In this document: positions 54,560-64,000 of the stretch, in pieces
How positions within the stretch are numbered: the first letter of the stretch is position 1
Layout of the letters: every line of letters starts with the position of its first letter
DNA from: Symsagittifera roscoffensis
Lineage: Eukaryota > Xenacoelomorpha > Acoela > Convolutidae
Direction of reading: 5' to 3'
DNA: 64,000 nucleotides
Assembly (NCBI RefSeq): GCF_963678635.1
Contig: NW_026971686.1
Coordinates: 40,001 to 104,000, forward strand
Notes under the pieces: generated by a model
Seen by the model: the letters and a program-made list of their open reading frames with translations, nothing else
Told to the model about the DNA's origin: nothing
Database searches by the model: none
Program-made: the position numbers and the translations under genes

Positions 54560-55700
54560 AGGAAAAGACAACACTCGTGAATTTATCATACAACCCAATT
54601 AAAGCAAAAAAAAGAACTTATCGAGGAATTGGCTACCTTTTTCGACCAAGTAAAATCATAAAATCTTAATCTGATCCTGTTAGCAGATTATAATTTGAAT
54701 TATCTCAACGAAAGAAACAATCTCTCGATGCATTTTAAATCGCATATAACCTTGAGGTTACCGACAGAGACACGCAAACAAATTGCAGACCTCTAATAGA
54801 CTTCATAACTACTGTTGATAAAAAAGACCAATCTAACAGATCAATAATATCGACTTGTCAAACTAAAACGGACCATTTAGCGACATTTGCCATTACTGAA
54901 CTCAGAAAAGATGAGAAAATTATTCCCTTAAATTGCAGAGAATATGATAAAACAAAATACTCGAAGGACAAAGACAAAATAGTTTTGGGAACGATAAACA
55001 GGGAGAACTTCTATAGTCAAATCACCCCAGAGGAAATGTGCAAAAAATTCAAATTCAATTTTTATGTATCAATTAAAATTTTGACCCGAAAGAAGCCTAC
55101 TATATACGAAAAGATAAACCAAAAATGAACTTTGAGGACGATCAGTTTATGTCACAATAAAGAGGAATGACCGCCTAAAATGTAACTTTATCAATGACAC
55201 ACGAATATCAAAAAAACTATCAAATAACATTTGTCTTCTTGAAGAAATTTTCGGAGAAGCAAAAATAAATGTCTCCAAACTAGCAAACTTTTTGAACTGT
55301 AAAACTTCAATTCAACATTAGGTTCTTTCCTATATTAGAAACAAAAAACAAAGTTTCGTTCACGTTCTTCACAAGCGTTGAATGCAAAAAATAACGGCTA
55401 AAAAAAACCAGCCAGTTCATCTGACATTGTAGCATGGGCTCAGAAAGATGGATGCAAAAAAGTCTAAATTTATTTGACGTTGCTTCTAAATGAATGAGCT
55501 TTTGCCATCAACCAGAGTTACTAAAAAACAATAGTCACACTAATTTACCAATATACGAAAAATAAGATCCAGAAGATCCAGAGAACTACAAACCAATTTC
55601 AATAACTGAATTTTCACGACTTTTTTTAATCTTTACTTTAATAATCTATTTAAGCAATTACCTGACTTTTGTTAAGCAGCGCAATACGCCGACAACCCAT
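54560..55700 (+). pseudogene. LINE 3: endonuclease to start of RT, broken
   Basis: NLNLILLADYNLNYLNERNN (about 54,662-54,720) is the D-x-N block of APE endonucleases. A shifted frame (about 54,790-55,125) gives LIDFITTVDKKDQSNRS, KTDHLATFAITEL (terminal T-D-H block) and the post-endonuclease linker REYDKTKYSKDKDKIV. The RT fingers start at DPEDPENYKPISITEFSR (about 55,564-55,620), after which the sequence decays. Same family style as LINE 1 and the endonuclease fragments in the 1.5-kb units. Many stops; dead. Confidence 0.75.
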
Positions 55701-57119
55701 CACTCTTCTGTGATAAAAAAATGTAAGTCTGGAGCTTCAAAAATTGAAAAAAAAAGCTGCAATAAAATTTCAAAACACTTCCAACCCCATTCTCTCCACC
55801 CGAATGCCAAAAAACAAAACTTATCGTTTTCAGACAAACAATTTCAAGAAAAAATGGGGAAAAGATCTCAATCTATTTCGAAAAAAAAAACACTCAAGTC
55901 GAAGTTAAAATCATTTCAAGAAAATTGGCTCTTGTAATTTAAACAATTCAATAACAAAACCTCTTTCAATCAAAAAAAGAATTCTTTATAATGAACACAC
56001 TTGTCAATTGTCATCAGCGCTGCCCAAATATTCTCCTAAGTGGATTTTAGTCAAGTTTTATCAATTCAGATGAATATTATTCAAGTTGGACAATTGAAAC
56101 TTTCAGCAATTTTACAAAATTTTTTCAATCTCCGGCCTGAAACTCAAAAAAAATCTTCTATCTATATAGGTTTCATAATTGAGAAAGGTTTTGCCATTTT
56201 GAGAAAATCAAGAATAAATGACTGCCAGCTTATTAAAAAACTAAACATGAGTCCAATGAAGTAAGCACAAGAATAAAAAAACTTTTCTTTACTAAAAGAT
56301 ATGAAAGTTCAGTTGCAATATGGCACAGTATTCATCGCAGCATATTTATGAGTAACGTTCTGATTTTTGAGGCAAATTATCTATGATAACACTTTGACAA
56401 CCAAAAGTTAGCTTTCATGGAAAATATTGAACTTTTTGTTAATTTTGCGTCAATTTTGCCGATATTTGTTTGTGATTAAAATAGCTTGACGTGAAAATAT
56501 AATACATACCCAGCTCTCTCGATTTAGATTCGAAATGCAAATAAAATCCTCGTTTTCTTTTGACTGTCGAAAAAGTACTTTTTGAGTTCTTTTGTTTTCA
56601 TCAACTGTGTTGTTCTCGTACTTGAATTAGGTGTATTCTGGCTTTAGAATAAGTTTGAAATCCAAACGACGACAAAACTTTTTCCAATTTAGAAGCAAGG
56701 ATACTGGCAGAACTTTTCATTTCAGCTTAAGATTACATGAGCAATCAAAACTTCTTCTCTCACAGCAAGTTTTTACTGCTCAATTCAGTGGTTATTCAAT
56801 TGATATTGTTAAATTCGTTGTGAAACTGCCTTAAAAATTGCTGGGTAGCGCAAATCATTTATGACTAAAGCGCTCCTTAACATTAGTTGGATTTTGATAG
56901 TCAGCGGTTTTTTTATCACAATGTTTTGATCCCGCTATACATTTTTCATTATAAGTTTTTGATTTGATACCAAATTGATAGGAATTTTAACAAAAATACT
57001 ACCAAAAATTTAGTTTGTTGCTATGTTTCGTTTTGCAATCATCTAATTTTGTTTTATGGTTTCTGCTTTGATTTTTTTGAGCTAAAAAGATATATTTTGA
57101 CAGAATGTTTGTAAAATTT
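55701..57119. other. AT-rich DNA, no gene seen
   Basis: Open frames at 55,710-55,937 (Lys/Ser-rich, low complexity), 56,040-56,264 and 56,631-56,834 show no motif I recognise. They may be decayed LINE sequence. Confidence 0.5.
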
Positions 57120-57290
57120 GCAGGGCATTTTCAAATTGTCACCAAACAATAGTAGCGCCGTCTGCATTTTATACCACTTTGAAATATTCTAATAAAAGTT
57201 TGACAAATTCTTTTATGTTTGAATTGAAACATAGGGGTACCAGAAATGTACCTTGCGGTACCTTTTGTTGAAGTTAACTTGTAAAGTTTT
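57120..57290 (-). pseudogene. LINE 4: short RT fragment on the opposite strand
   Basis: The minus strand reads QQKVPQGTFLVPLCFN (motif B, G-V-P-Q-G-S type) and then NADGATIVW, which fits YADDATIV with two changed residues (motif C). The spacing of about 25 residues between them is right for a CR1/jockey-type RT. The flanks are too decayed to extend it. Confidence 0.55.
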
Positions 57291-60060
57291 CTCAAAATTT
57301 ACACCACAACCGAAAGTGGAGTAAGTCCGTTTTGACGCCTGACTAAGTCAGATACCTTGAAGTTGCGTTTTTTCATCGTCACGGCCTAGCAAGTTGATTT
57401 TGGTTCTCGCCAAGGGTTAGCAAACGTAATAAAATTTTTACGCAACCAGCCAAACGAATATTACACAGGTTTTGACTAAAGGCTAACAATTACTAATAGT
57501 TGTTCTTAGATCCCCAGACAGCTTGTATGACTAAAAACCGGGCTAAAAGCCACTATTTAAGTTTCCTTAGTTACAATTAAATCTCGGACCCGTTTGTGCA
57601 AAATGTCAGTTTTTGTTTTTCTGAAAAATATCGTGATGATATTCAAATCTTAAAAATTTTCTTGATCATTCCTGCCCTGATTTTTTGTTGCTATTTGTTG
57701 CTAACGTGCTTATTGCCGTTATTTGTCGCTTCTGAAAGGTTTGAACGCACAACTCCGGGTTCTTTTCCAAATTTTGATCCAGTGTCAATTTACAAATCAC
57801 CTCATAAAATAAAATTTATTCTGTTCCACCTCAACTCACTGCGGTAGGACACTTAGCATAGTACTAAATTTTCACTGCTTTCTCAAAAAAAAAAAAATGT
57901 CACAAAAACCACAAAAGTCACTTGCACAATTTGTTCATATAAATTTTTGCTCTTGCTTTGAAAAGTGTTGTAACGTTGAACGTGCTACAAACGATAAAAA
58001 ACGGTTCAGAATTACTCAGCAAGAATATTTTTTAAGTAAAAGTTGTGACCCTAATGAGAAAATTGTAAAACTTATCTAAAAAAGGTACTGAGTTGCCCGT
58101 TTTTTGGTTCAACGTACCCAGACCTCATCAGATCGTCAAAAAACGACGTCTTGTTCTAGACTGATTATAAACATCGACTCAGGTTTAAATCAGTAAAACT
58201 AACAGCTATTGCACCTGTATAGGAAAATAGTTTAAGCTGAAGATTTCATTGTAATTAAATATTGCAGCAAGTTATACAAAAAAAGGTTTCCGGCTAATCC
58301 ATAATTAAGAGAAAAATTTTAATGTCCGTCTTTCGTATTTTAAGTATAACAAACAAGAACAAATCAATTAAAAAATCTTTTTCATGTTTTATCTTTCGTC
58401 TTTTTTTTCAGAGCTTCTTCTTCTGCTGCCTCATTACTCACATTCATTTCTTCATTGTTTTTGAGTACTCCATTCAACAATTGAACACACATTTTCAACC
58501 CTCCTTTCAGCATTTCGTTTCAAACGAACCTCATTTTCCCTGCTGAGTTAACATTTTCTTTCAACGGGATAGAAGTTCCACGCCTACTTTTTGCTCCCAA
58601 TTCCAGTAGAAACAGTTGTGTAAGCAAAAGCTTAAATTTTGCTCCCGGTCAGCTTGTAAGATCTCATTCATTTCTTCTTCTGTCATGCACGGCACTCCAG
58701 CTACTCGCTACACATCAGCAATTACAGCTATTCTAAGAATCAGAGAGATATCTTTACAGATATCCGGTCGTAAATCCAGCTGGAGTGATTGTTAGGTTTC
58801 AGATTTTCCAGAAAAAGATGCTTCGCGCTTTCTTATACTCGCGTCATCATAGCAGCACCAAATTAAGCATCAGTCTCTGTCTCGCCCATATCCTTTCGAT
58901 CGCTTTCGGAATCTTCATTTCTTTGTAAATCCAGGCTGCTCAACTGCTTTGGGCTAGGTTTTACTCTTTTTTGAGCGCTCGTTCATGTGTTCACTTCAAG
59001 CCACCCTACTGCTAACATAGCACTATTCGCTAAAATGGACACAGACTGGGATTGGTCGGGTGGGTCCATGGGGTCCCACACCATCTTTAGGTTACCACAA
59101 CGTCGGTGGGTACGACAACGTCTGCGTCAAGCCATCACTAGGGTACTACCCATAAACTAACTCAATATTCGTCCAGGTCCTGTTTACTGAAGCATCTATC
59201 AATGGCACTACCTTTTCTCCAAGAAATACTTACACGCTTAGGATGTCACGAGCTGGTTAGCTTGCTCCACGTACTCCAATGACTCATTTGCAATAACCAT
59301 TGCATTCTTCTCTGCATTCCTCAAGCTTATTTCAGTCACGCCATGACAGTGCCTTATCAATTCCATTTTCCAAGCTCATATTTACGTACAGTTTTGATAA
59401 TAGATGATGTTGTTCACTCAGTGTTTTTAAATATTGGTCGGTCCCACAGGTAAGCTTTTCCAGGCCAAAACTGGCGAGCAGGGAACGCCTTGCTCCATCC
59501 AATCATTCGGTCAACTTTTCTCGGACAGTTCCGTGGATTGCTTTTCGTTCTGTTTTTCATCCGTTAAATTCAATAAGTACAAACATTCGGTGAGCTTGTT
59601 TTCGTTCTTTTTTTCTACCGTAGAGGCCAACAAAAGATGAATATCAGCCAAATCGTGCAGACTGCTGTCGTTGTTAAGCGACCGACGCAATCTCCGAAGT
59701 TAAGTACCAGATCAGACTCGCGTTCACATTTGGAGATTGTAAAAGCTTCAAGAGTTCCCAAATCGTCTTCAGGTTGATATTTAGAGGAGCGCTCCTTGAA
59801 TCGCATTGTAAATTCAAGAATTTTTTCAGTCGTGCAACCAAGAGTCTGGCCACTCGTTCTTTCACAATTATGCCTGGTTCGATTTTTCGCAATAATTTCA
59901 CCCAAACTCGAAATATATACAGTTTTTTCAAAATCAAAACACGCGACATTAACGTATTTTTGAAAAAATGCGCTCTTTTTGAATATTTCACGTCCTACTT
60001 TTAGTTCTTTTTTCAATTATCTCCTTCTTTTCCAACTACCGATAATCGTCAACTTTGTTC
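57291..60060. other. Unassigned AT-rich DNA with scattered open frames
   Basis: Open frames at 57,596-57,847 (hydrophobic stretch IFLIIPALIFCCYLLLTCLL type), 57,897-58,079, 58,322-58,546 and 59,434-59,640 on the plus strand, and 59,615-60,016 on the minus strand (133 codons), have no recognisable motif. A locally GC-richer patch lies at 59,030-59,150. I call no gene. Confidence 0.5.
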
Positions 60061-60640
60061 TTTTTTTCATGGTTATTTTCAGTGAGAAGTCATGAACTCA
60101 GCAAGATCCTATCACAATTCACCGCTCGTTACATTGCTATCATGCATTGTTCCGATAAGGAGTTAGAGTTCGTTATGCAACAAATCTTTGAAAACAAAAA
60201 GCATGCCTTCTTTCGGCACAGGTCACTGCGTAATCAGCCTTCGCAATCAAGCTAGGTAGGACTTCGAGCAGAACAACGAACCAATTCGACGGCACATCAG
60301 GCTCGGTTGGTCACTGCTGGTGCCCAGTCCACGAAGCTCAAAATGGAGCATGATGCATTGCATATACGCTCTGAAGCAAATTTGGCTGCAAATCTGCTTG
60401 ACTTAGACGGGAGGAAATAAAATAGGAGCAAAGGTCAGTGTGATGCTGATCAAGATACAAGAAAGTATGAGTTTCACCAGTGACGATCTAACACCCACGA
60501 ATCTGATACGGGCATTTGAGTAGCAGAGCCATCTAGGTACCGAGGAGAGAATTCCGATAACAATCATACAAATTGAGGACGGAAACTTCGATGAGTTTTG
60601 TAGTTGTACAGTTGAACACTAATGAATTCGTTGAACTCCT
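60061..60640 (+). pseudogene. pol: Gypsy copy D1: pre-protease and protease remnant
   Basis: KMEHDALHIRSEANLAANLL and DLDGRK (60,339-60,419) correspond to the stretch before protease in copy C (DAMHLGAEVDVSAPLLDISG). A shifted frame then gives GAKVSVMLIKIQESMSFTSD (60,436 onwards), which aligns with the protease start after DTG; the LLDT part with the catalytic Asp is lost. LGTEERIPITIIQIEDGN follows at about 60,530-60,590. The stretch 60,061-60,335 (HELSKILSQFTARYIAIMHC) is coding-like but unassigned. The element is related to copies A-C but clearly diverged. Confidence 0.5.
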
Positions 60641-61089
60641 TCAGGTTTTTTGGACACGAAATTAGAATTTAGGCCAAAGGGAGCCAGCATGGTATAAGGA
60701 AATGAATTGCAATAAGTGATAGTAAAAATGTATGCTTGGTACCTAACTCCAGACCTCGAAAAACAGTTAAAAAACGCGGGAGCTCTCCTGTTACACGAAG
60801 CTGACTGTGTGTGAATGTGTTATTGAAGACACTGGACGAGGCGGTTTTGACTTTAAGAAAACTTGGCTACGCTTTGATGGCGAGAAAAGATAATTGATCA
60901 GGCTCCAAACCTGAAGAGAAACCATGGGAAAGATTCTCCAAATCAGGCCAAAAGATACTTAATTTAACAGACAACTAAGGAATTGAAAACATTTAACAAA
61001 ATGTTTTCGTTGAAAATTGAAACATTTGATGGCTTGTAAGAAATCAGATCGCAAGCGCAAATTTTGGGAAATTATTATTTAAAAATTTA

Positions 61090-61830
61090 ATGGCAACTTT
61101 AGGAAGGAACGCATAATCGGTTGTGTTTTTGTCGAGCATGAGATAGACTTATAGGATGGGGCTTTTTCCCTGTAGGGAAAAAGTTAGGAACATGACACTC
61201 TTCAAATCAGCGGTATGCCGAGCCAAGATAGAAAGGCTACTCAAGTGCAATATAATAGAGCCCTCGGAGATGCCTTGGGCCCACGGATCTACCCTGGCCA
61301 ATAAAAATTGAAAAAAACTGAGATTCTGTTGCAATTTTTGATAACTCAAGGAGGCGACAGAGGGGTTGAATTTTCTATAACACGCATAGACGTAGCCTGA
61401 CAAAATATGCAGAGCCAAATTTTTCACCACTTTGGATGACGATGACGATTTTTGCCAGAACCATTACGAAAAAGAATAAAGAAAACAGATTTTGCTTGTC
61501 GGTTAGGTTTGTAACAAAGGAAGAGAACGTCGTTCGGCTTGTGCAAGGCGAGGGCAACTTCTCAACTACTTATAGCTCAGGATTTGATCGGCGTTACTAA
61601 GAAGTATGCCAGTCAGAGCCTGAGTGAGAGCAGAGATCATTTTGGGAGATCACATGGACAGATTGGGTGAATGTTTCATCCGCGTGGAAAATGCAGGCTT
61701 GAAAAGCAAGCCCTCGAAATGCAAGGTTCTCGGGTATTCAAAAAAGTATCTGGGCAGAATGATGGACAAGCATGTTGTTAGACCGGATCCAAATGCAGTG
61801 AAAGTCGCGAAATTCCCAGCATGAATGGCA
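61090..61830 (+). pseudogene. pol: Gypsy copy D1: reverse transcriptase remnant
   Basis: FVEHEIDL at about 61,123 and RAKIERLLKCNIIEPSEMPW (about 61,210-61,275) match the RT entry of copy C (FVEHETELEES; EYDTIEPSKS). The palm with YVDD is missing. The frame 61,624-61,824 resumes in the post-palm part: LGDHMDRLGECFIRVENAGL, KSKPSKCKVLGYSKKYLGRM, DKHVVRPDPNAVK, matching LEDHIERL, LKDSIKY and DKHGIRPDPDAVK of copy C. The roughly 350 bp between the two parts is unrelated or decayed. Confidence 0.7.
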
Positions 61831-61849
61831 CGGAGAGGCCCAAATTTTC

Positions 61850-62350
61850 TCTGAAAAAATCAGGAGCGATATATGCGACGCACCAGTTCTAGGCATACCT
61901 ACGGAGAAGTCGTTGAGATCCTTGAGATTTTGTTTCAGGAACAAAACTGGAACGGAAAAAATCCTTGTCTCATGGCATAGGGAAGCAGGGTGCTAAGAGA
62001 CGCAGTGATGGAGCATGGTGCATCAAAAGCTGAAATGTTTGTGGTAGTTACGTTTGTCGAGAAGCATCGTTTATACTTTCAATTAGACGTTTATCAAAAC
62101 CCTATCAAAAACCAGATGCATGACAAGCAATGAAACGCTAACAGCCTCAGCAAAATAACAGAATTTTATGAGAAATTGAAGGAAAAACATGACAATTAGT
62201 CATAAGGGCGGGATTTTCAATTTTAGGGCGGGATTCTCAAAGTCAATTATGAGGCATTACCTTGTACATGGTGTTTAGACAACTCGGGCCACCCCAACTC
62301 GGTGATCCCGAACTGCCAGTATTAAAGGCTGCTGAAAAAAAATTCATTCC
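61850..62350 (+). pseudogene. pol: Gypsy copy D1: RNase H and following linker remnant
   Basis: Pieces in changing frames: SDICDAPVLGIPTEKSL (about 61,865-61,915; copy C has CEAPVLGMPTEKGM), a short ASKAEMFVVVTF-type piece (about 62,025-62,060) and NANSLSKITEFYEKLKEK-like residues (about 62,130-62,190). Then come NYEALPCTWCLDNSGHP and an ELPVLKAAEKK-like piece (about 62,240-62,345). No catalytic set is complete. Confidence 0.55.
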
Positions 62351-62536
62351 ATGAATGACCCTGTTACCCTGGACTTGCTGTTTGGAAAGAGAGGTAAAGA
62401 GGGGCCCTCTAGATTGGACAGCAGCGATAAACTCATTGACGAACAGCGAGACTGAACGTAGCAAACCGTCAAAACGTCAACACAGTGAGAAAGAACAGGA
62501 TGTAGGTAGGTAGCAATTAGTATCCTCTATACCAGA

Positions 62537-62880
62537 GTGTGTAAAAAACGGGACGAAAAGATCGATTTTAAAAAGAAACGAGTCACCTTCGCTACATGCT
62601 ATCAATTTCCTGAATATGCTGCATTTAAGGACATCGAAGCAAACATTTTGATCGGAAAGACAGATATTCAGTACGATGAGCAGACAAACAGACAATTTAC
62701 CGCGGACAAGGAACTATCAGGGGAATACAATATTTATCAATCGGTTGCAGCAGGTGTCAAATCGGAGACATGCTCCAATGAAGACTCGCCGAGAGAAAAA
62801 CCATCAAGGAGATTGTAAGCTGACACCTATCAGACAATAACTCAGCTTCAAGCCCTGAAAACCCAGAAGTAGGGGAATAT
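62537..62880 (+). pseudogene. Gypsy copy D1: linker fragment with open frame
   Basis: 93-codon frame: KKKRVTFATCYQFPEYAAFK, DIEANILIGKTDIQYDEQTN, KELSGEYNIYQSVAAGVKSE, and after a stop ADTYQTITQLQALKTQK. Its position after RNase H and before a new RT block, and its acidic/polar composition, fit the spacer that some gypsy elements carry before integrase. The link to the element is positional plus composition. Confidence 0.4.
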
Positions 62881-63240
62881 TATAATGTGTTACGTAGATG
62901 ACGTGGATATAGCGTTGCCCACACTGGAAGATCACATTGACAGACTTGAATAAGTCTTCAACTGCATGAAATGACCAGGCATGAAACGAAAGCCCTCGAA
63001 GTGCGAGATTCTCAGGGACTCAAAAAACGTCTAGACAGGATGAAAGAAATCATGGTATAAGACCGATTCCAGATGCAATGAAAGCCTTTCTGACTTGGAA
63101 ACCTCCATGATTGTACACGCAGTTATTGAACTTCAAGGGATTTGCAAACTACTGAGGAGAATTGTTGAAAGAATAAGCAGACAAAACTTATCCATAACAA
63201 CAACTAATGCGCAACAAAACGAAGAGGTTTGATCAAAACG
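62881..63240 (+). pseudogene. pol: Gypsy copy D2: reverse transcriptase remnant
   Basis: MCYVDDVDIALPTLEDHIDR (about 62,886-62,945) is RT motif C plus the following block, then MKRKPSKCEILRDSKNV and, after shifts, a LLNFKGFANY-type piece (about 63,125-63,155). It follows directly after the D1 linker and starts inside RT, so it is a second partial element head to tail with D1. Confidence 0.7.
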
Positions 63241-63760
63241 AGAAAGCGTAAGCTACCTTTGAAAACACAAGAACGAAGTTGTGCGAGGTACCATTTCGAG
63301 GCAGTCGGAACCATGTCTGGGGCTTTGCTTCATCTCCTTGCACACAAGAGCAAGGTGGTTAGCCACACATTGATGATGATTGGTGCATCAAAAGCTGAAA
63401 AGTTTGCTGTTGTCTTGTTTGTCGCAAAAATTCTTTACTTTGTCGCGAATATTCTTTACTTTGTCTTGCAGTTGTCTTGCGTTTGCTGTTGTCTTGTTTG
63501 TGGCGAAAATTCTTTACTTTGTCTTGTTTTTCGCAAATACTTTGCTCGTGGATACTTGAGAAGCGCACCTTTCAAGTTACGGGCGGACAACCGAGCCTTA
63601 TCCCGAATGAAGGCGTACTCCACGGAGTCACTTTGCTCGCTTGATAATTTGATTAGCCAGTAATCATATAAAAGTTGAACATAGTAGGCGTGACAAGCAT
63701 CAGAACGCTGACAACCTCAGCAACAAGACAGTTATTTCTAATTGATTTGAGGAACAACAA
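63241..63760 (+). pseudogene. pol: Gypsy copy D2: RNase H remnant with internal tandem repeat
   Basis: Frame 63,229-63,663 ends with GASKAEKFAVVLFVAK, then a repeat-encoded insertion, then RGYLRSAPFKLRADNRALSR and MKAYSTES. In copy C the equivalent blocks APKAEMFAVLTF and RAYLGSEPFKQRVDNKALSW are adjacent. The insertion (63,405-63,540) is therefore extra. NADNLSNKT-like residues follow at about 63,700. Confidence 0.65.
63405..63540 (+). repeat. Local tandem repeat inside RNase H
   Basis: AATTCTTTACTTTGTC-type units (AAAATTCTTTACTTTGTC, AATATTCTTTACTTTGTC, AAAATTCTTTACTTTGTC) alternate with GTTGTCTTG-type units. Together they add about 130 bp to the RNase H reading frame without closing it. 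Confidence 0.75.
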
Positions 63761-64000
63761 GCAAACCAGGTAGAGATAGAAGGAGAAATTTTTGTTTTTC
63801 AACAAGGACGATTATGATGCATAAGCTTTCGAGAAAGTGGTTTCATAAGTCGGATCACTTCATAACTTGTTAGCCTGAAATGCCAGTGAAAAAGGTAACT
63901 GATATAAAAATCATGTCCAAGAATGAGCCGAATCGCGAAGATTTGCTATTACATTGAAAGTTGGTTCAACAGAAAATTGATCCCATAAAGATCAAAAACC
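63761..64000 (+). pseudogene. Gypsy copy D2: post-RNase H linker, runs off the window
   Basis: EIEGEIFVFQQGRL-type residues and VTDIKIMSKNEPNREDLLL (about 63,895-63,955) occupy the place of the post-RNase H linker in copy C. Stops are present. It continues beyond the window edge. Confidence 0.35.

Noticed and set aside
57596-57847. Plus-strand frame with a hydrophobic run, possible small membrane protein
   Set aside because: Isolated 83-codon frame in AT-rich DNA; T-rich sequence alone gives Phe/Leu/Ile-rich frames.
59650-59740. 5S rRNA-like words (AGTTAAGTACCAG) on the plus strand
   Set aside because: Only a short similarity; the rest of a 5S gene and its internal control boxes are absent.
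59615-60016. 133-codon minus-strand frame
   Set aside because: No recognisable motif, overlaps open plus-strand frames, and lies in AT-rich decayed DNA. Not supportable as a gene.

Overview
The window looks like a repeat-dominated stretch of an invertebrate animal genome. Nearly every recognisable gene is a broken retroelement, and there is no operon structure, no Shine-Dalgarno pattern and no recognisable host gene. The phylum cannot be fixed from the sequence. The element mix (Ty3/gypsy with CCHC gag, APE-type LINEs with a 2A-like/PHD N-terminus, a Penelope-like element, and an RT-like family I associate with cnidarians and other marine invertebrates) fits a non-model invertebrate.

Layout. 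(1) 1-690: 5' part of a LINE on the minus strand (2A-like motif, PHD finger, first residues of the endonuclease), abutting a minisatellite. (2) 697-28,275: five arrays of a 36-bp minisatellite (about 16.8 kb, roughly 450 units) alternate with two copies, A (about 6.6-14.3 kb) and B (about 21.4-26.7 kb), of one segment. The segment holds a truncated gypsy gag, a minisatellite array, an RT-like gene with its catalytic centre deleted, a 0.7-kb repeat, and 1.2-1.5 kb of unassigned DNA. (3) 28,276-36,387: the longest gypsy copy (C): leader, gag, CCHC nucleocapsid, protease, RT, RNase H, DD35E integrase and a GPY/F-like tail, broken by frameshifts and stops. (4) 37.0-43.9 kb: about 7 kb of plus-strand protein-like sequence of unknown function immediately downstream of pol. 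(5) 44.0-48.5 kb: three direct copies of a 1.5-kb unit, each ending in a LINE endonuclease fragment; the last runs on into a LINE RT (to about 50.5 kb). (6) 50.5-60 kb: AT-rich DNA with a candidate MITE, three more LINE fragments and a Penelope-like RT fragment. (7) 60.3-64 kb: two head-to-tail remnants of a related gypsy element.

How the pieces relate. Copies A, B and C share defects, including stop codons at the same places in gag. A and B also share the same gag truncation and the same deletion inside the RT-like gene. This points to segmental duplication of an already damaged locus more than to independent transposition. The minisatellite joins the gypsy leader at the same point in A and C, so it travelled with the duplicated block.

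The item most worth pursuing is the unidentified 7-kb module after gypsy pol. It reads as one or more long proteins with frameshifts, contains a hydrophobic stretch and a basic NLS-like cluster, and resembles no domain I can name. All similarity statements are by eye; no database or alignment was run.
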